64,000 nt of DNA from Pseudoneurospora amorphoporcata (GCA_033297205.1 MU859205.1:1-64000), one strand, 5' to 3'. Counted from the first letter of the stretch, positions 21,837 to 34,656 are shown. Notes: generated from the sequence alone by a model not told the origin. Program-made: numbers and translations.

Positions 21837-24082
21837 GCTCGTCGTGATTGCAGGCCACGGGGCCAGCTGAGAAAGGGAACAAGAGAAATCTGACAGTCGA
21901 CTGAAAGCCTCCCTTCAACCAATGATTACAAAGGATTGTAGAAGAGGTCAAGCTTCAAGAGTCAAAGTTGGTTGCAAGAAGCTAGGAGTCAAAGATAACG
22001 ACGAAGAAGAATAAGTCGAAAACAGGAAGGTCAGTCAGTCCAGTCGTAAACGACGGGAACTAAGGAAGCCGTCAGATAAGGCGTGCAGAGAAGTGAGAGA
22101 CTGGCAAGAATTATCCCGTGAGGCGGGACTGAGACGAGGGGCCGTGTGCTGATGGAGGAAAAGGGGGGGGGGGGGGCTTGTGACTCTTTTATCAAGGCAG
22201 TAAGGTAGGCGTGGTGTGGCTTCAGTGTCCTTGACGGCGGGTACGCGTTTCAGCTTTTAGGCAGACCACTTATAAGGTATGTAGATGGAAGGAGCCTCAC
22301 CTTGGGACAGGACCTTTCCTCGGTGGGCAGGAACAGAAAGGAGCTGCGAGATTTTCAACTGAACGACAAAGATGGGCGGATGGGTGCCCCTGGATGGGAT
22401 TTCAAAAGTCTCAAACCGCGGCCGCCAAAGCGAAATATCGAGGTGCAAGAGTGCAAAGTCGGGTGCGACATGACCAGTCTCGTTTTCTTTCCTCCCGTTA
22501 TTTCCATTTGCCATCCGTCATCAACCACGGGTTTCAATTGTCTTTCCTTTCGGAATGGTCAATCATGGTCGACCAAGCCTGAAAGATCTTTCAGATGTGG
22601 TCAGTCTTGGACATGTTGGCCACTGGCCACTATAGAGATCCATCACGAGCTTATGCATGGGTGAGTCTGTCCCACAGTCGGTCTCTCTCTAGAGTGAAAG
22701 TGACTTTGTGACTTTTTTGTTGGAAACTCCGGGATATCAAGTGCGGTTGACGACCGACTTGATGCGAAATGGGAGGGGTGTCGTCGTTGAGTGGTCCGTC
22801 ACGAGGCCCGCGGCGTATCGAGTGACCGAAGGGTGCAATCGTGGGTGGCAGCTGAGCCCGGGGCGGGAAGGGGGAAGCGAGGAGTGGTGGTGTGGTCGCT
22901 ACTGTCAGGTACACCTGCCACATCACAGTGAGATGCACTGTACTTCAATATTTCCGTTCCTTCTTCAAGGTCTCTTGATGATGACTGGATCTCCGGTATG
23001 TGTCACCACAACAGGAATCCAGAATGCCCAGCAACAACTTTTTTGCATCTCGGCGCTTGCCTTTTGCCAACTGACTGATCTGATTGATCTAAAGCTTCAA
23101 CTATTCACATTTAGGTACTGACCAAAGACTTGGGTCCAGCATCATGCTTTCCCTTTTCGGACAAGGCACGAGGCGTAACGGAGGCGGGGCAACCAAGGGA
23201 GCCTTGGCGGCCAATATCTTGGGGAACCGTCCAGTGACATGATGAATGTCCAGGGCCAAGAGTCCAATACTTGGCCACATTGACGCTGTACTCGCAAGCT
23301 GAACTGCTATCTCCGCGCTGAGCCTCAACATCTTTCCTTGTAACATGATCTGCCGACCTGCCGTAGGTCCGTAGGGCAAGGTTTTGCCATCTAGACTAGA
23401 CCTACCTTAGGACTCTCACAGTACAGCCTTGCATGTTGACGTTGGTGTCTGTTTTACACCTTGACCGATAGCCAGGCCGAGGTCCGTTGCTTGGTTCACA
23501 GGTATAGGGTGTTTTGGGTCAAGAATAGACGAATATCGAGATTTCTCGGCCGTGCCTTGAGGCTCCGTTGTGTCAAGTCTTGTTCATCGGACCGCTTGGT
23601 CCCAACGCTGATGGGATAGTCAATATCATCTTTGTCGGCCCGAGACTACAGCAGCAAACCGAGGGCGAAAAGGGTCGAAAAACACCAAAAAAGATGCCGG
23701 CGGTAAGTGAGTCCATCCCACGCCCGGTGACAGGTTGCACCATGGAACTCAAATTATAAGCGTATCACCGGGTATCTCTGTCCTTGGTTAACCAAGTCAT
23801 CCGGGCTGTTTGCTCTGCTGTGCTATGCCAAAATCCAGAAAAAAAAAAAAGTCAGACTGTTGAACTGTGGGGGTTACCATAGCCTCTAGGGAAATCCGTG
23901 CTGGTTCTCGGCAGAAACCCAGCCGAGGTCTTTGGTCGTTCAAGAGTGACATCATTTGGCTGGTCTTTTGCGAATACCCAGGCACCGTCCATCATCCGCT
24001 TTGCGGGTATACCATGGCTGCGCCCTTTTTGTGTCCTCCTTGGCCCAACAACACGAGTAGTAGTACCCGTTTTGCCCCTCTC
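21837..24082. other. Gene-free 2.2-kb intergenic stretch
   Basis: Presumably the promoter of the hydrolase/NLR locus and the 3' flank of the FHA gene. It contains a run of 14 G at 22163-22176. The small open frames have no recognisable protein features. Nothing else is visible. Confidence 0.45.
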
Positions 24083-25105
24083 TTAATCCTTGGGCGGGAG
24101 CATAAGCACGTACTCCCTCGTACTGGACCCAAACTGCATCATGTCCTTGTCTCTCAACTCCAGGTACCGACTATCCGGGACCTTGTCGCCGTTGAGCTTG
24201 GTACCATTCGCGCTCTCCAGGTCAATCAAGTACGGCTTCACCCGGCCCATCTTGTCCCCGTACTCGTTTCGCTTCTCGGTATAGCGGAACTGGATGACGG
24301 CATGCTGCTTGCTGATGCTCGGGTGTTCGGCTGGCAGGTCGGCAATGGCCAGGTCCCTCCCAACTAGCCAGCAGCTGCGCGTATGCAGCTCGATGGTGTC
24401 AATGACCTCGTCGCCCTTGAAGACGTACAGCCGCCACTGGTCGCGGGGGGCGGGCTTGCGGGCCTCGGGTGGCTCGTGGTATTTGAGTGTGACAGTGGTG
24501 CCGTCGACTTGCGTAACCGTGTTGGACTGGGCGGCGAGTACGCCTGTGTTGCCAAAGTTGGGCTTTTCCTTGGGTTTCTCGGCTTCTTCACCGGTACTGA
24601 CGGCGAAGGTGTCACCTTGGGAGGGCAGGGGGCCGCTTCGCTTGATCAGGCTGCGCTTGTTGTCGGCATTGTTGGTTTCTGGCTTGGAGTCGTCTAGTTG
24701 TCGCGTTTCTTTCTTCCGGAAAGAGTGTCTTTCTGAAGAAGGGTCCCTGCGGCGATCTCTGTCTTGGCGTCGGCCGTGTCGCCTGTCACTGTCGTCGTTT
24801 CCCCGTCCGCGTCGGTCCCTTTCCCTTTTCCTCTCCCTGTCTCTCTCTCTCTCTCTGTCGCGTGGTGAGCGCGAACGCGATCGGCGCTTTTTGGCGTCTG
24901 GTGATCTGGATCGTCTTCGGTGATCTCGTCTAGGAGACCGAGACCTGTGGCGGGACCGGTCCCGAGAGCGCTTGCGATGTCTCTGGGAGTCTTCTGCCGA
25001 GTCGTGCTTGTTGTGTCTGCTGCTGCTTGCGCTGTCTCTGCGGGCGGCTGGGTAGTCGTCACGGCGACGCGAACGATGGTCGTCTTCTGCGTGTTCCGAG
25101 CCCAT
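24083..25105 (-). CDS. FHA-domain splicing factor, SNIP1/Pml1-like
   Basis: Single exon, 340 residues. The first 130 residues are almost entirely Arg/Ser/Asp/Glu/Lys (RS-like, disordered). Residues about 225-335 form a forkhead-associated domain: LVGRDLAIADLP (the FHA GR motif), HPSISKQHAVIQF (the SxxH motif), and YLIDLESANGTKLNGDKV (the NG motif). This order, an RS-rich N terminus with a C-terminal FHA domain, is that of human SNIP1 and yeast Pml1, subunits of the RES complex that retains unspliced pre-mRNA in the nucleus and promotes splicing. Phosphothreonine binding is expected from the intact FHA motifs. Assignment by architecture and motif, with no search; confidence in the family is high. 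Confidence 0.85.
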   Translation of the reverse strand: MGSEHAEDDHRSRRRDDYPAARRDSASSSRHNKHDSAEDSQRHRKRSRDRSRHRSRSPRRDHRRRSRSPDAKKRRSRSRSPRDRERERDRERKRERDRRGRGNDDSDRRHGRRQDRDRRRDPSSERHSFRKKETRQLDDSKPETNNADNKRSLIKRSGPLPSQGDTFAVSTGEEAEKPKEKPNFGNTGVLAAQSNTVTQVDGTTVTLKYHEPPEARKPAPRDQWRLYVFKGDEVIDTIELHTRSCWLVGRDLAIADLPAEHPSISKQHAVIQFRYTEKRNEYGDKMGRVKPYLIDLESANGTKLNGDKVPDSRYLELRDKDMMQFGSSTREYVLMLPPKD

Positions 25106-26679
25106 TGGTGTTGTCTGAATCCTTTTCCTTGTAGCCTGTTGACTTTAAGAGGTGACAGGGCCGAGTGTTGCTGTTGATGTGGTGCAGAATCAATGGCGCA
25201 TTCAACGTAGAGTTGTCAATTGGAAAATGTCTTGGGAAAAGAAGCTCTGGGCCATGGCGCTAACAGGAAGGAAGCCACAGCGACTTCCAACATGGGGTAT
25301 GGTGTAACCCTAACCCTCGTATACTTACCTTTGTGACTTTGTCATTGACCACTTGCACTTCCAACTCGATCGACCCAACCCCATTCAAGGTGTGATTCGG
25401 AAAAGAAACCGAAACAGCTGGATATCTCAAAAGATTGCTTTATCCTATCCCATGATCACCCCAATCTATCGGGACTGTCTACTTGTGACCTGCTTGACCA
25501 CCACTACCTAGTCTACCTGGTACTGACCTCCGTCAATCTAGCGTCTTTACAACTCAAGATCAGGGTGCATATATTATTGCACAACATGCATAAGGTATCA
25601 TGCTTTGCCATCCGTCAGTTGAGCTGGAATATTTGCCAGATACTGGATTATGTCTGACCGTCGGGTCATCGTTGACGAAACCAGCTCCATAATCTTGCAA
25701 TATCCCCCATATTTGATGCAATGGTATGGTCCCTTTCCATGTTCCCCAGAATCCACTTTCGATGGCCGGGGATTTCCAATGGAGCCATGCAGGCCATGAT
25801 GAACAAGGACGCCGTTTGAATCATGATCTGGACAGAATAGTACATACTTCATGCACTGCACAGCGCTTCGTGTACATATTGACTACCTTATTCTGTAAGT
25901 GACCCACCTTTGTCCATTTGCTAGTTCGGCAACCTCAAGGGTCCCGTCTTCAGTCAGGTCATCAATTTGCGGTGCACAGGCCATCAGCTCTTTGACCCGC
26001 TGTTGCCGTCACCGTCAATGTCACAAGAGTGCCCTGTCCATTCCATCAAGAGTTGAAGTGAACTCGACTTGGACTGTCTAGAGGTATTCACCAAACTCCT
26101 TACCTCACATTAGGTTGTTTCACACCTCACATCTTCTCTTTTCTAGACCTTCAGTTGCTGCCTTGACTACCCCGAAGTACCTACCGCTAGTACACATAAG
26201 ACTGCATTCGTTTGTGCAGGTGCCCGATTGCACGGTACCTGCCTCTAGCTAGCCACTTAGCCTCTAACATCTAGCCGGTACAAACCACAAAGGTACGACA
26301 GGTACTCTAGTCTCTAGCACCCTGTATGTATGCACCTCTGCCCGCTTTTTATAGGGAGTTTCCGCCCAGAATCCCATCTTGACCCAAAACAATAAACCCA
26401 CCCAAAGGCAATCATCCCATCTCGACTCCCTTCACACCAACCCGTATCTCTCTACAAACATCTGTCCGGCATCATCTTCCGTGACCGACACCAATACTAC
26501 TACTACTCCGCGCTACTCGGCACCGACTCCAACCGTCTTGACCCTCGACGTCACTCCCGGCTTTCGCTCCCTCTGCTGACTCATTCAACCGTCGACGCCC
26601 TTCCACCATCCAGTTCCAGCCCTCGCTCATCCACCACGGCATCCGGGTGGCGAGTTGAAGATCTTTACTCGACTTTTAA
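25106..26679. other. Divergent intergenic region between the FHA and RBR genes
   Basis: Shared upstream region of two divergent genes. It contains tacctacc-type short repeats and pyrimidine-rich leader sequence near 26380-26640, with no convincing coding frame. An open frame at 26379-26579 is Ser/Thr-rich and most likely leader sequence. Confidence 0.4.
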
Positions 26680-26901
26680 AAGGCCGGCACCATTCCTCCC
26701 CAAACCAGGAAGCGGAAAGCCGCTGAGGCGACGACGTCCCCAACCCCGGACGACACTCTCCCCAACAAGAGACCCCAGCTCACCTCAGCCGGCAAACACC
26801 AACTGGAAGGCCCCGAAGCGGCTCCTCCAACTCCCCTCACCACCACCACCTCCCACAACGGCAACGACAGCCACAGCGACGCTGACCCAGCCGCGGACGC
26901 T

Positions 26902-28635
26902 ATGGACTCCGACGACGATTTCATGTCCAACCTCTCCTCCGAGGATGACATGATACAGGAGGACGACAGCGATAATGACGTTTCCAATCCCGAGGGTGAG
27001 ACTACCTATCCTACTTGCCGCATCCAGCCATGCCACCTCATACTGACCCCCGAGCTCACCAGACTTTGACTTTGACGACGAGCCTGATTTGGACTCCGGA
27101 AACAAGGACTCTCAGCAAACCATGAAGCGCAACTACCTCGATATCGAGTTCAAGGTGTACCGCCCCGAAGACATACAAAAACAGCAAGATGACTTAGTCG
27201 ACGAGGTCAACATGATTCTCGACATCTCTAAAGAAGAAGCGGCCATTCTGCTACGGCATTTTCGGTGGAACCGGGAACGTCTGATCGAAGACTATATGGA
27301 CAAACCCCGGCAGGTTCTTGATGCTGCCGGCCTCGCACAGACCGCCGCCGACCAGCCCCGGCTACAAGTCATCCCTGGCTTCATGTGCGATATTTGCTGT
27401 GAAGACGGAGACGGCCTCGAGTCCTTCGCCATCAAGTGCGGACATCGTTTTTGTGTCAACTGCTACCGTCAGTACCTCTCACAGAAGATCCGCGAAGAGG
27501 GCGAGGCTGCCCGCATCCAATGTCCTGCCGATGGCTGCAACCTCATTATCGATGCCCGTTCGCTCGACCTCCTAGTCACCCCCGAACTGACGGAACGATA
27601 TCACGAGCTGCTCATGCGTACATACGTTGAGGACAAGGAAAGTCTCAAATGGTGCCCCTCGCCTGACTGCGCAAACGCCGTCGAGTGTGGCGTCAAGAAG
27701 AAGGACCTCACCAAGGTCGTGCCCACAGTCTCATGTCTGTGCGGTCACCGCTTCTGCTTTGGCTGCATCTACACCGATCACCAGCCCGCTCCTTGCGAGC
27801 TCGTGAAGAGGTGGCTCAAGAAATGCGCTGACGACTCGGAAACGGCAAATTGGATATCCGCCAATACCAAGGAATGCCCAAAGTGCAACAGCACGATTGA
27901 GAAAAATGGTGGCTGCAACCACATGACATGCCGCAAGTGCAAGTACGAGTTCTGCTGGATGTGTATGGGGCTTTGGTCCGAACACGGCACGAGCTGGTAC
28001 AACTGCAACCGCTTCGAGGAAAAGAGCGGCGCCGAAGCCCGCGACGCTCAGGCTAAGTCCCGAGTCTCTCTGGAGCGCTACCTCCACTACTACAACCGCT
28101 ACCACAATCACGAACAGTCAGCCCGTCTGGATAAGGACCTTTACATGAAGACTGAGAAGAAGATGGTGGAGCTACAAAAGCAGTCCGGTATGTCCTGGAT
28201 CGAGGTGCAGTACCTACAATCCGCATCGCAGGCGTTGCAGACGTGCCGACAAACGCTCATGTGGACCTATGCCTTTGCTTTCTACCTGGCACGCAACAAC
28301 CTTACCGAGATTTTTGAGAGCAATCAAAAAGACTTGGAGATGGCTGTGGAGAACCTGTCGGAGATGTTTGAGAAGCCGGTCCAGGACCTTGCCCAGCCCG
28401 GTCTCAAGGTGGATATCATGGACAAGACGTCGTACTGCAACAAGCGACGCGTCATCCTCCTCGAGGACACTGCTGAGAACCTTGCAAAAGGTAAGTTTGT
28501 CTGTCCTTGTGGGTTCTATTATACTTGTCAGGACTAACCCAGCAACTAGGTAAATGGACCTTTAACGTCGATCTGGTCAGCGGTGCACCTCTCGTAAATC
28601 CTACGAGCGCTCCCGGCACTAGTAGCCGTCGCTAG
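26902..28635 (+). CDS. Ariadne-type RBR E3 ubiquitin ligase
   Basis: RING-between-RING ligase that passes ubiquitin through a thioester on a RING2 cysteine. Exons 26902-26995, 27063-28490 and 28550-28635, with phase-1 introns (GTGAGA ... CACCAG; GTAAGT ... CTAAC ... CTAG); about 535 residues. The acidic N terminus is MDSDDDFMSNLSSED. A UBA-like part (DISKEEAAILLRHFRWNRERLI) is followed by RING1 (CDICCEDGDGL ... CGHRFCVNCY), IBR (WCPSPDCANAVEC ... CGHRFCFGC) and RING2 (ECPKCNSTIEKNGGCNHMTC), with the catalytic Cys at about residue 316 in GGCNHMTC. A C-terminal Ariadne region with helical segments follows. The last exon encodes KWTFNVDLVSGAPLV. The frame is open for 74 further codons upstream of this ATG and reads like protein. 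Confidence 0.9.
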
Positions 28636-30894
28636 GACGACTACTTCGCGAGGCGTGCCCATGACGTGCGACACTTGTTGGAAGTCGCAACCCGCGAGTT
28701 GGCGCTCATGCCCCGGGGTGGATTTGGCCGACGTCTCGGACCAAGGCAAGCGATAGTCGTCATCCGCGTGATGAAGACTATTTATGGCGTAAGTCGATGT
28801 ATGACCATGGGCTACTGGGGAATGCGAGCCATACTCGACGGCTATCTCTGGCGCATCCCCAATTCCACATTCGGAGTCGACTAGAAAGCCAACCTCCGGT
28901 TGCGTACCTGGGAAGATTGGCGTGCGGCAAAGCAATTACTCATAGATCTAGACACAGAGATTATACTCGCATTTTGCCAGGTCGTGCTATGGAGACGGGC
29001 ACAAACGAAAGGGGTGTCTCAGGTGCGTGCAGCGCAGTTGCGAATGGTGGATGCCCTCGGGCGAAAGGTACTAAACGTTCTCATTGAGCGTTTTAAGCCA
29101 TAGCAGAGGCGGCCAGTACCTCAACAACCGCCAAACCCGTCGTGATGGATTCACACTTGTTGAGCCCATGCATGTCATATTGGGAGATGCAATGGTGTAG
29201 CGGGTGTTTCTTGCGGCTTTGATAGGCATTGCACAGGCATACATGTGCAGGAGTCGATCGACGGGCGCATAACATCAAGGAAATGCTTTTTTGCGATTTG
29301 GGTTTGGTTTGATTGTAGCGCAAAGGGTGAAACGGTGTTATTTGCCTGAGGAACATGAGGATGAGAACAACACCACAGCGAGCATGGATGGATAGATGGA
29401 TGGATGGACTGGGATGCGGTAGGAGTTTTACTCGGATTCGGGACATGCAATCATACATTATCTGTTTTTAAGCGTACGGTAGTTTAATCTGCTCTGTGGA
29501 ATTGTCGGTCAACAATGGGCGCTGGGAAGGTGGGTAGATACATACGCGACTATTAGCATAGCTATTCATTTCATATATCCTCTGTTAGACGATGGATGTT
29601 GCACTGGGTTCAGGTTGAGTGAGAGCGGTGGAAGATGATGAGAGAGAGGTGTCGCCCAGCGGGGACAGATAAGATTATAGACTTTTAACAAAGATTGTAA
29701 GGAAAACAACTGGTAGATGGGCATGAATTGTAGTGTAGGTGAAGTTGTGGTGATGACAGAAGAGCCACGAGATGTCGGACGTTGTGGGATGATGGTTGCG
29801 GTGGTTTCCAGGTGGGTTCGGTGGTGACATATGATAGTGTAGTGCGGGATGAGGTAACAGCCCAGATGGCCCTACATACTATGTCGCAAGCTTGCATCGC
29901 TCTTTGTCTCCAAGATTCAAAACGTCTTGAAACTGTCAATTCTCATGTTGTTTTAAGACACACCTCCTCCCTTAAAAATGCTGGAACACCTCATCCCCAA
30001 GCAGTTAAGCCACGACAGCACCCTCCACTATAAAACGCCCAGCCGCCACCAGGGACGTGCATGTAACCCCCGGATCCATGTCCCATTGCCCCAGATCCGC
30101 CCACCCGCCCACCTGGCACCAACCGGAAGCACCGCGTAAACACATTTCCCCGCCATGCCCGCCGCGCCCGCTTAATGCCGAGCGAGTGGACAAAGTCTCT
30201 GCCGATGGAGGGTCCCGAAGCGGTAACCGGGCGGGAGATGGATAACACGCTGGAGTACGGCAACTTAGCTCGGCCCCGTTTTATTCCAGTCATGGACGGG
30301 AACCAGCAAGGTGCTCGTTGGGAGCGTATGTACCTCTACTGTACCTTGACGGGAAGTGGTGTAGGTAGAGAGGTAGGTAGTCTCATCACGGCATTGGCAG
30401 ATACATTATTACACATCTCCCGCTGCCGCATCTGCTTCTGGTCTTTCCTCTCTCCTGATTCTGGTTTCCTCTCCTCTTCTCCCAAGTCCTCTTCTTTTTC
30501 CTTGGTGGTTTGACGAACGGAAAGCAACGGGCCAATTCCAACAACACAACAGTTCCGGGGCCACGTACCTCTACTTACATAGACAGAAACTCATCTGCCG
30601 CTTCTAACCCCCGTTGCTATTTGTTAAGTAACGCGACCCCTCGCTCGCCAATTCACCACTGGACACCGACCAAGGGACGAACGAACCGGCCCCCGACAAT
30701 TGACGATTAGCGACTAGGGACTAGGACTAGGACTAGGTTCAGAAGACTAGTCTCGTTTCCGATCCACCGAGGCCCGCCCCCGACTTCCAAAGAAGCTACT
30801 TTATAAAAGAGAAGCTTCAGTCGCATTTCTTTCCGAAGGACGAAAAGATACCCTTTTTTTGGAGGAAAAGAACGGAAAAGTCACAACAGCCAAA
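28636..30894. other. Gene-free 2.3-kb intergenic stretch
   Basis: 3' flank of the RBR gene and promoter of the SCOT gene. The frame of the RBR gene stays fairly open to 29103 apart from TAG codons at 28633 and 28882, but I cannot support a gene. A TGGATGGA/TAGA microsatellite lies at about 29385-29408. A tacctctac-type repetitive stretch precedes the SCOT gene. Confidence 0.4.
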
Positions 30895-32769
30895 ATGTCT
30901 ACAGCTCTTCGGACGTTGAGGGCGTATGCCAAGTATGGCAACAACGTAAGTTGCCTACAGACCTCAGGCTTATCCTTTCTGGCGACGGGAGCGGCGGAAG
31001 GGCGAAAGGCTGCGAACGATGGGGTATCCCTGATTCGGTTCGACGGCAATGTCAACACTACTGTCATTATCACCACCCAAACACCAAATCCTCCTTTCCC
31101 CTTTTCCCCTTTCCAATACCAAAAAAGCATCACCACCGGGGTAAAAAAAAAAAAAAAAAAAAAAGAAGAGAACATGGCCAACTAACAAACCGCTCCAAAA
31201 TGTAGCACACTGCCCTCCTAGCCCGGTGCTTCTCCACCACCCTCCGCCGCCCCGAGATTAACAAGATCTACCCCTCCGCATCCGCCGCCCTGGCCGACAT
31301 GAAGCCCAACAGCACCTTGCTCTGCGGCGGCTTCGGTCTCTGCGGCGTTCCCGACACTTTGATCAACGAAGTGGCCCAGAAGCCCGAAATCACCGGCCTG
31401 ACCGCCGTCTCCAACAACGCCGGCACCGACACCTCGGGCCTGGGCAAGCTGCTCAAGACCAAGCAGATCAAGAAGATGATCGCCTCCTACATCGGCGAGA
31501 ACAAGACCTTCGAGAGCATGTACCTCACAGGCGAAGTCGAGCTGGAACTGACACCCCAGGGAACCTTGGCCGAGCGCTGCGCCTCTGGCGGAAAGGGCAT
31601 CCCGGCCTTCTACACCCCCGCCGCCTTTGGAACCGTCGTGCAGACGGGCGAGCTTCCCCTGAAGAACAAGCCCGACGGCACCCCCGATATTCTCTCGTAC
31701 CCCAAGGACGTCAAGGTCTTCAACGGCAAGTCCTACCTGCTTGAGCACGCCATCGCCGGCGACTACGCCTTTGTCAAGGCCTACAAGGCCGACCGCCTCG
31801 GAAACTGCCAGTTCCGCCTGGCCGCGCACAACTTCAACGGCGCCATGGGCCGCAACGCCAAGGTGACCATCGTCGAGGCCGAGCACATTGTCGAGCCCGG
31901 CGAGATCGCGCCCGAGGCCGTGCACCTGCCTGGCATCTATGTCTCCCGAGTGATCCAGAGCACCGCGGACAAGGGGATTGAAAAGCGCACGTATGCCAAG
32001 GACCCGAACGACCCCGAGGCCAAGAAGGCCCTGGGATCCGGGGAGACGGCGAACAAGCGCGAGAGGATCGTGCGCCGCGCGGCCAAGGAGTTCAAGAATG
32101 GCATGTACGCCAACTTGGGCATTGGCATGCCCATGCTGGCGCCCAGCTTTGTCGAGGAGGGCGTTGAGGTTCTTCTGCAATCCGAGAACGGTATCTTGGG
32201 ACTTGGTCCCTACCCCAAGAAGGGCGAGGAGGACGCGGATCTGATCAACGCCGGTAAGGAGACCGTTACTCTCGCCCCGGGAGCGGCGGTGTTTGGGTCT
32301 GAGGAGTCGTTTGGCATGATCCGTGCCGGCCGCATCAACTTGACCATTTTGGGCGCCATGCAGGTGTCAGCTAACGGTGACTTGGCCAACTGGATGTTGC
32401 CGGGCAAGGTCAAGGGCTTTGGAGGTGCCATGGACTTGGTGAGCAACCCGGAGAAGACCAAGGTCGTGGTGACGATGGAGCATACGGATAAGAAGGGCAA
32501 CGCCAAGATTGTCAAGCAGTGCGCGTTCCCCTTGACGGGCCCTCGTTGTGTGTCGAGGATCATTACCGAGTTGGTGAGTTACTTGCATCCGGGATGAGAT
32601 TTTTTTTTTGGGACAAAAAGCTAACAGATGATGATAGTGCGTCTTCGATGTCGACTTTGCCAAGGGTCTTACTCTTATTGAGATCGCTGATGGTGTCACT
32701 GTTGACGAGATCAAGGCCAAGACTGATGCTCCCTTCGTTGTTGCCGATGATCTGAAGCCCATGCTTTAA
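30895..32769 (+). CDS. Succinyl-CoA:3-ketoacid-CoA transferase, mitochondrial (SCOT)
   Basis: Moves CoA from succinyl-CoA to acetoacetate or related acids, in the mitochondrial matrix. Exons 30895-30945, 31206-32573 and 32638-32769, all phase 0; 516 residues, the normal SCOT length with both CoA-transferase halves fused. The N terminus is a typical presequence (MSTALRTLRAYAKYG ... RCFSTTLRRPEI), split by the first intron. The A-half signature GGFGLCGVPDTLI is at about residues 57-69. The B-half active-site motif is QSENGILGLGPYP, with catalytic Glu at about residue 344. The first intron (260 nt) contains a 22-base A tract. A linker rich in Lys/Glu between the halves (about 31980-32070) fits the eukaryotic fused form. 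Confidence 0.92.
31143..31164. repeat. A22 homopolymer in SCOT intron 1
   Basis: Twenty-two consecutive A between the branch region and the acceptor of the first SCOT intron. Confidence 0.95.
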
Positions 32770-33068
32770 AATGGGAGTTATGAAAGTCAAGATTGTACGA
32801 CCAGAAACGTAGGGGATATGACGGGATTGGGGGCTGTATATACTGTCGAATTAGGTTTTGGATGGCATCAAAATTTTTCTTGTTATGCATTGGGGCTGTT
32901 GACGACCACGGGAGTTGTGAGAAACGGATCTGGCGATTCCTTCTGTAATGTTTGCTATACAGCAGTGTGCTCCAACGCAGTTCATTACTCATATTGTTTA
33001 TATACATAGAACTTTTGAACCCCATCCATCCTCTTCCATTACCGATAGGTATAGACATTCCTCTTCGT

Positions 33069-34009
33069 CTAAGCCAGAACCTTATCAGCCAACGAAACAG
33101 CGGTACCAGTGTTATCCGGTTCGACGGCAATCTTGACGACCTTGCCGTCCTCAACAATGATGGCGTAGCGCTTGGAACGGTCGTTGCCAAAGATGGCCTT
33201 GCTGTCGAAGGTGAGGTCGAGAGCCTTGGTGAACTCTCCCGAGGGGTCGGCGAGGAAGCGGATCTATTCATGGTGTCAGTCACCGTAACCAGGGATATAA
33301 GCGGGACCAAGGAACAGCAACTTACACCAGACTCGCCGGTGGGGTCGAGGTTCTCCTTCCATGCCTTCATGCTGTTGTGGTTGTTAGCTTTCCGTCTCGT
33401 GAACTGTTGTGTTTCTCCTGTCCTCTAGTATTTTCCCAGCCAGCTGCCTTTTTGTGTTCTCTTTTTTCGCAAGAACTCGGTTCCAACCAACTCTCTTGTT
33501 CATTTCTTGCTCCTTTTCTCTCTCCCAATGGTCATTCTCCCTCTTTTCACGCCCGTTTCCCCCTCGTATCCTTTCCTTTTCCTTCCCACCCCTTCTTGCT
33601 CCCCCGAACCCCGTTCCTCCCATACCCACACCCGTTCAAGCCAACTACCCGAACAAGAAGAGAGAAGAGAAAGTACTCACACAAAAGCATCATTCACACT
33701 AACAACAGCCTTAACATCAAACTCCTGCGTCTTGGGATGCTGGATATAGCTGGGGATATGGCTCGAGCTGCAGGCGGGAGAGAAGGCAGCGGGCACACCG
33801 ATAATCAGCATGTTGCGGGCCGACTCGGCCTCCTTGCGCAGGTCGACCTTGTTGCCGGGAGAGCCCTCCTGGAGGAGCTCGCCTTCGGGCAGGAACTCGC
33901 CGATCTTGACGAGACGGGCGGGGGAGGAGGAGAAGAAGCGCGCGGGGGCCGCGGCGACGGGGGCGCGGAAGACGGGCGCGGAGGCGCGGAGGGCGGTGCG
34001 GGTGAACAT
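33069..34009 (-). CDS. Type II peroxiredoxin (Prx5/Ahp1-like), probably mitochondrial
   Basis: Thiol peroxidase that reduces hydrogen peroxide and alkyl hydroperoxides. Exons 34009-33681, 33371-33326 and 33263-33069; about 189 residues. Introns are GTGAGT ... GCTAAC ... ACAG and GTAAGT ... GTGACTGAC ... ATAG. The first 33 residues (MFTRTALRASAPVF ... RFFSSSPARLV) look like a mitochondrial presequence. The active-site loop is IIGVPAAFSPACSSSHIPSY, with the peroxidatic Cys in SPACS. This deviates from the commoner PGAFTPTCS, since the usual Thr two residues before Pro/Cys is Ser. The C-terminal half carries IFGNDRSKRYAIIVEDG, typical of type II enzymes. It converges on SCOT, ending 300 bases away. 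Confidence 0.88.
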
Positions 34010-34656
34010 TATGGATGGTTTGGTGTTGTGGTTTGGTGATTTCGGTTGGGAGGTGGAAGGAGGATGGAATTGAGATGAGATGGGTCAAGATTCAAGAATA
34101 TGGATTTGTTGTCAATTCAACCAGACACCCGACGACGGATGCCGCGCCGTCCCTCGAACCCCCGAACCCCCCCTCAGTGGAAGTTACAGGGGTTGTAGAG
34201 GTACCTATTGTCCGGGTTGGGATGATAAGATAGGGAAGAGGGGATGACATCACCGAGGATGTCGTGCTAAGGGGAGCTTTGAGAGCTATCAACACAAAGG
34301 CTGTTTGATATTCTGTATTCGCATACAGTAATATCCAATGTATTCACGTCTCCATCCTTGGGTCATCATATTAGGTTGTGTCTTCCTTCACTATTAAGTC
34401 AAGCTTGTTGAAATATATGGTGAAATTGGTGTCCTCACTCCTCCGAGAGCTCCACGCTGGACTGAAGCTACAGGGGCCAAGCTACCAAAGCTCCAGCGGA
34501 TACTAGACTTGGTGTCCCCCGCTGGCCCCGAAGGTCGGATTGAACCATTTCACCTTCAAGACACCAATCCTCTTTCTGAACCACGACACGTACATATACA
34601 TACCTCTACTGTTGAATGTCAACAATATTTTACCGCCTTCAACAAGCCCAGCAGTC

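Noticed and set aside
30005..30293. Gly/Arg-rich minus-strand frame of about 96 codons
   Set aside because: No start context, motif or splice partner; overlaps other open frames in GC-rich intergenic DNA.
31218..32180. A 320-codon minus-strand open frame opposite SCOT
   Set aside because: Antisense of a GC-rich, strongly codon-biased gene; the plus strand has the full SCOT motifs and splice sites.
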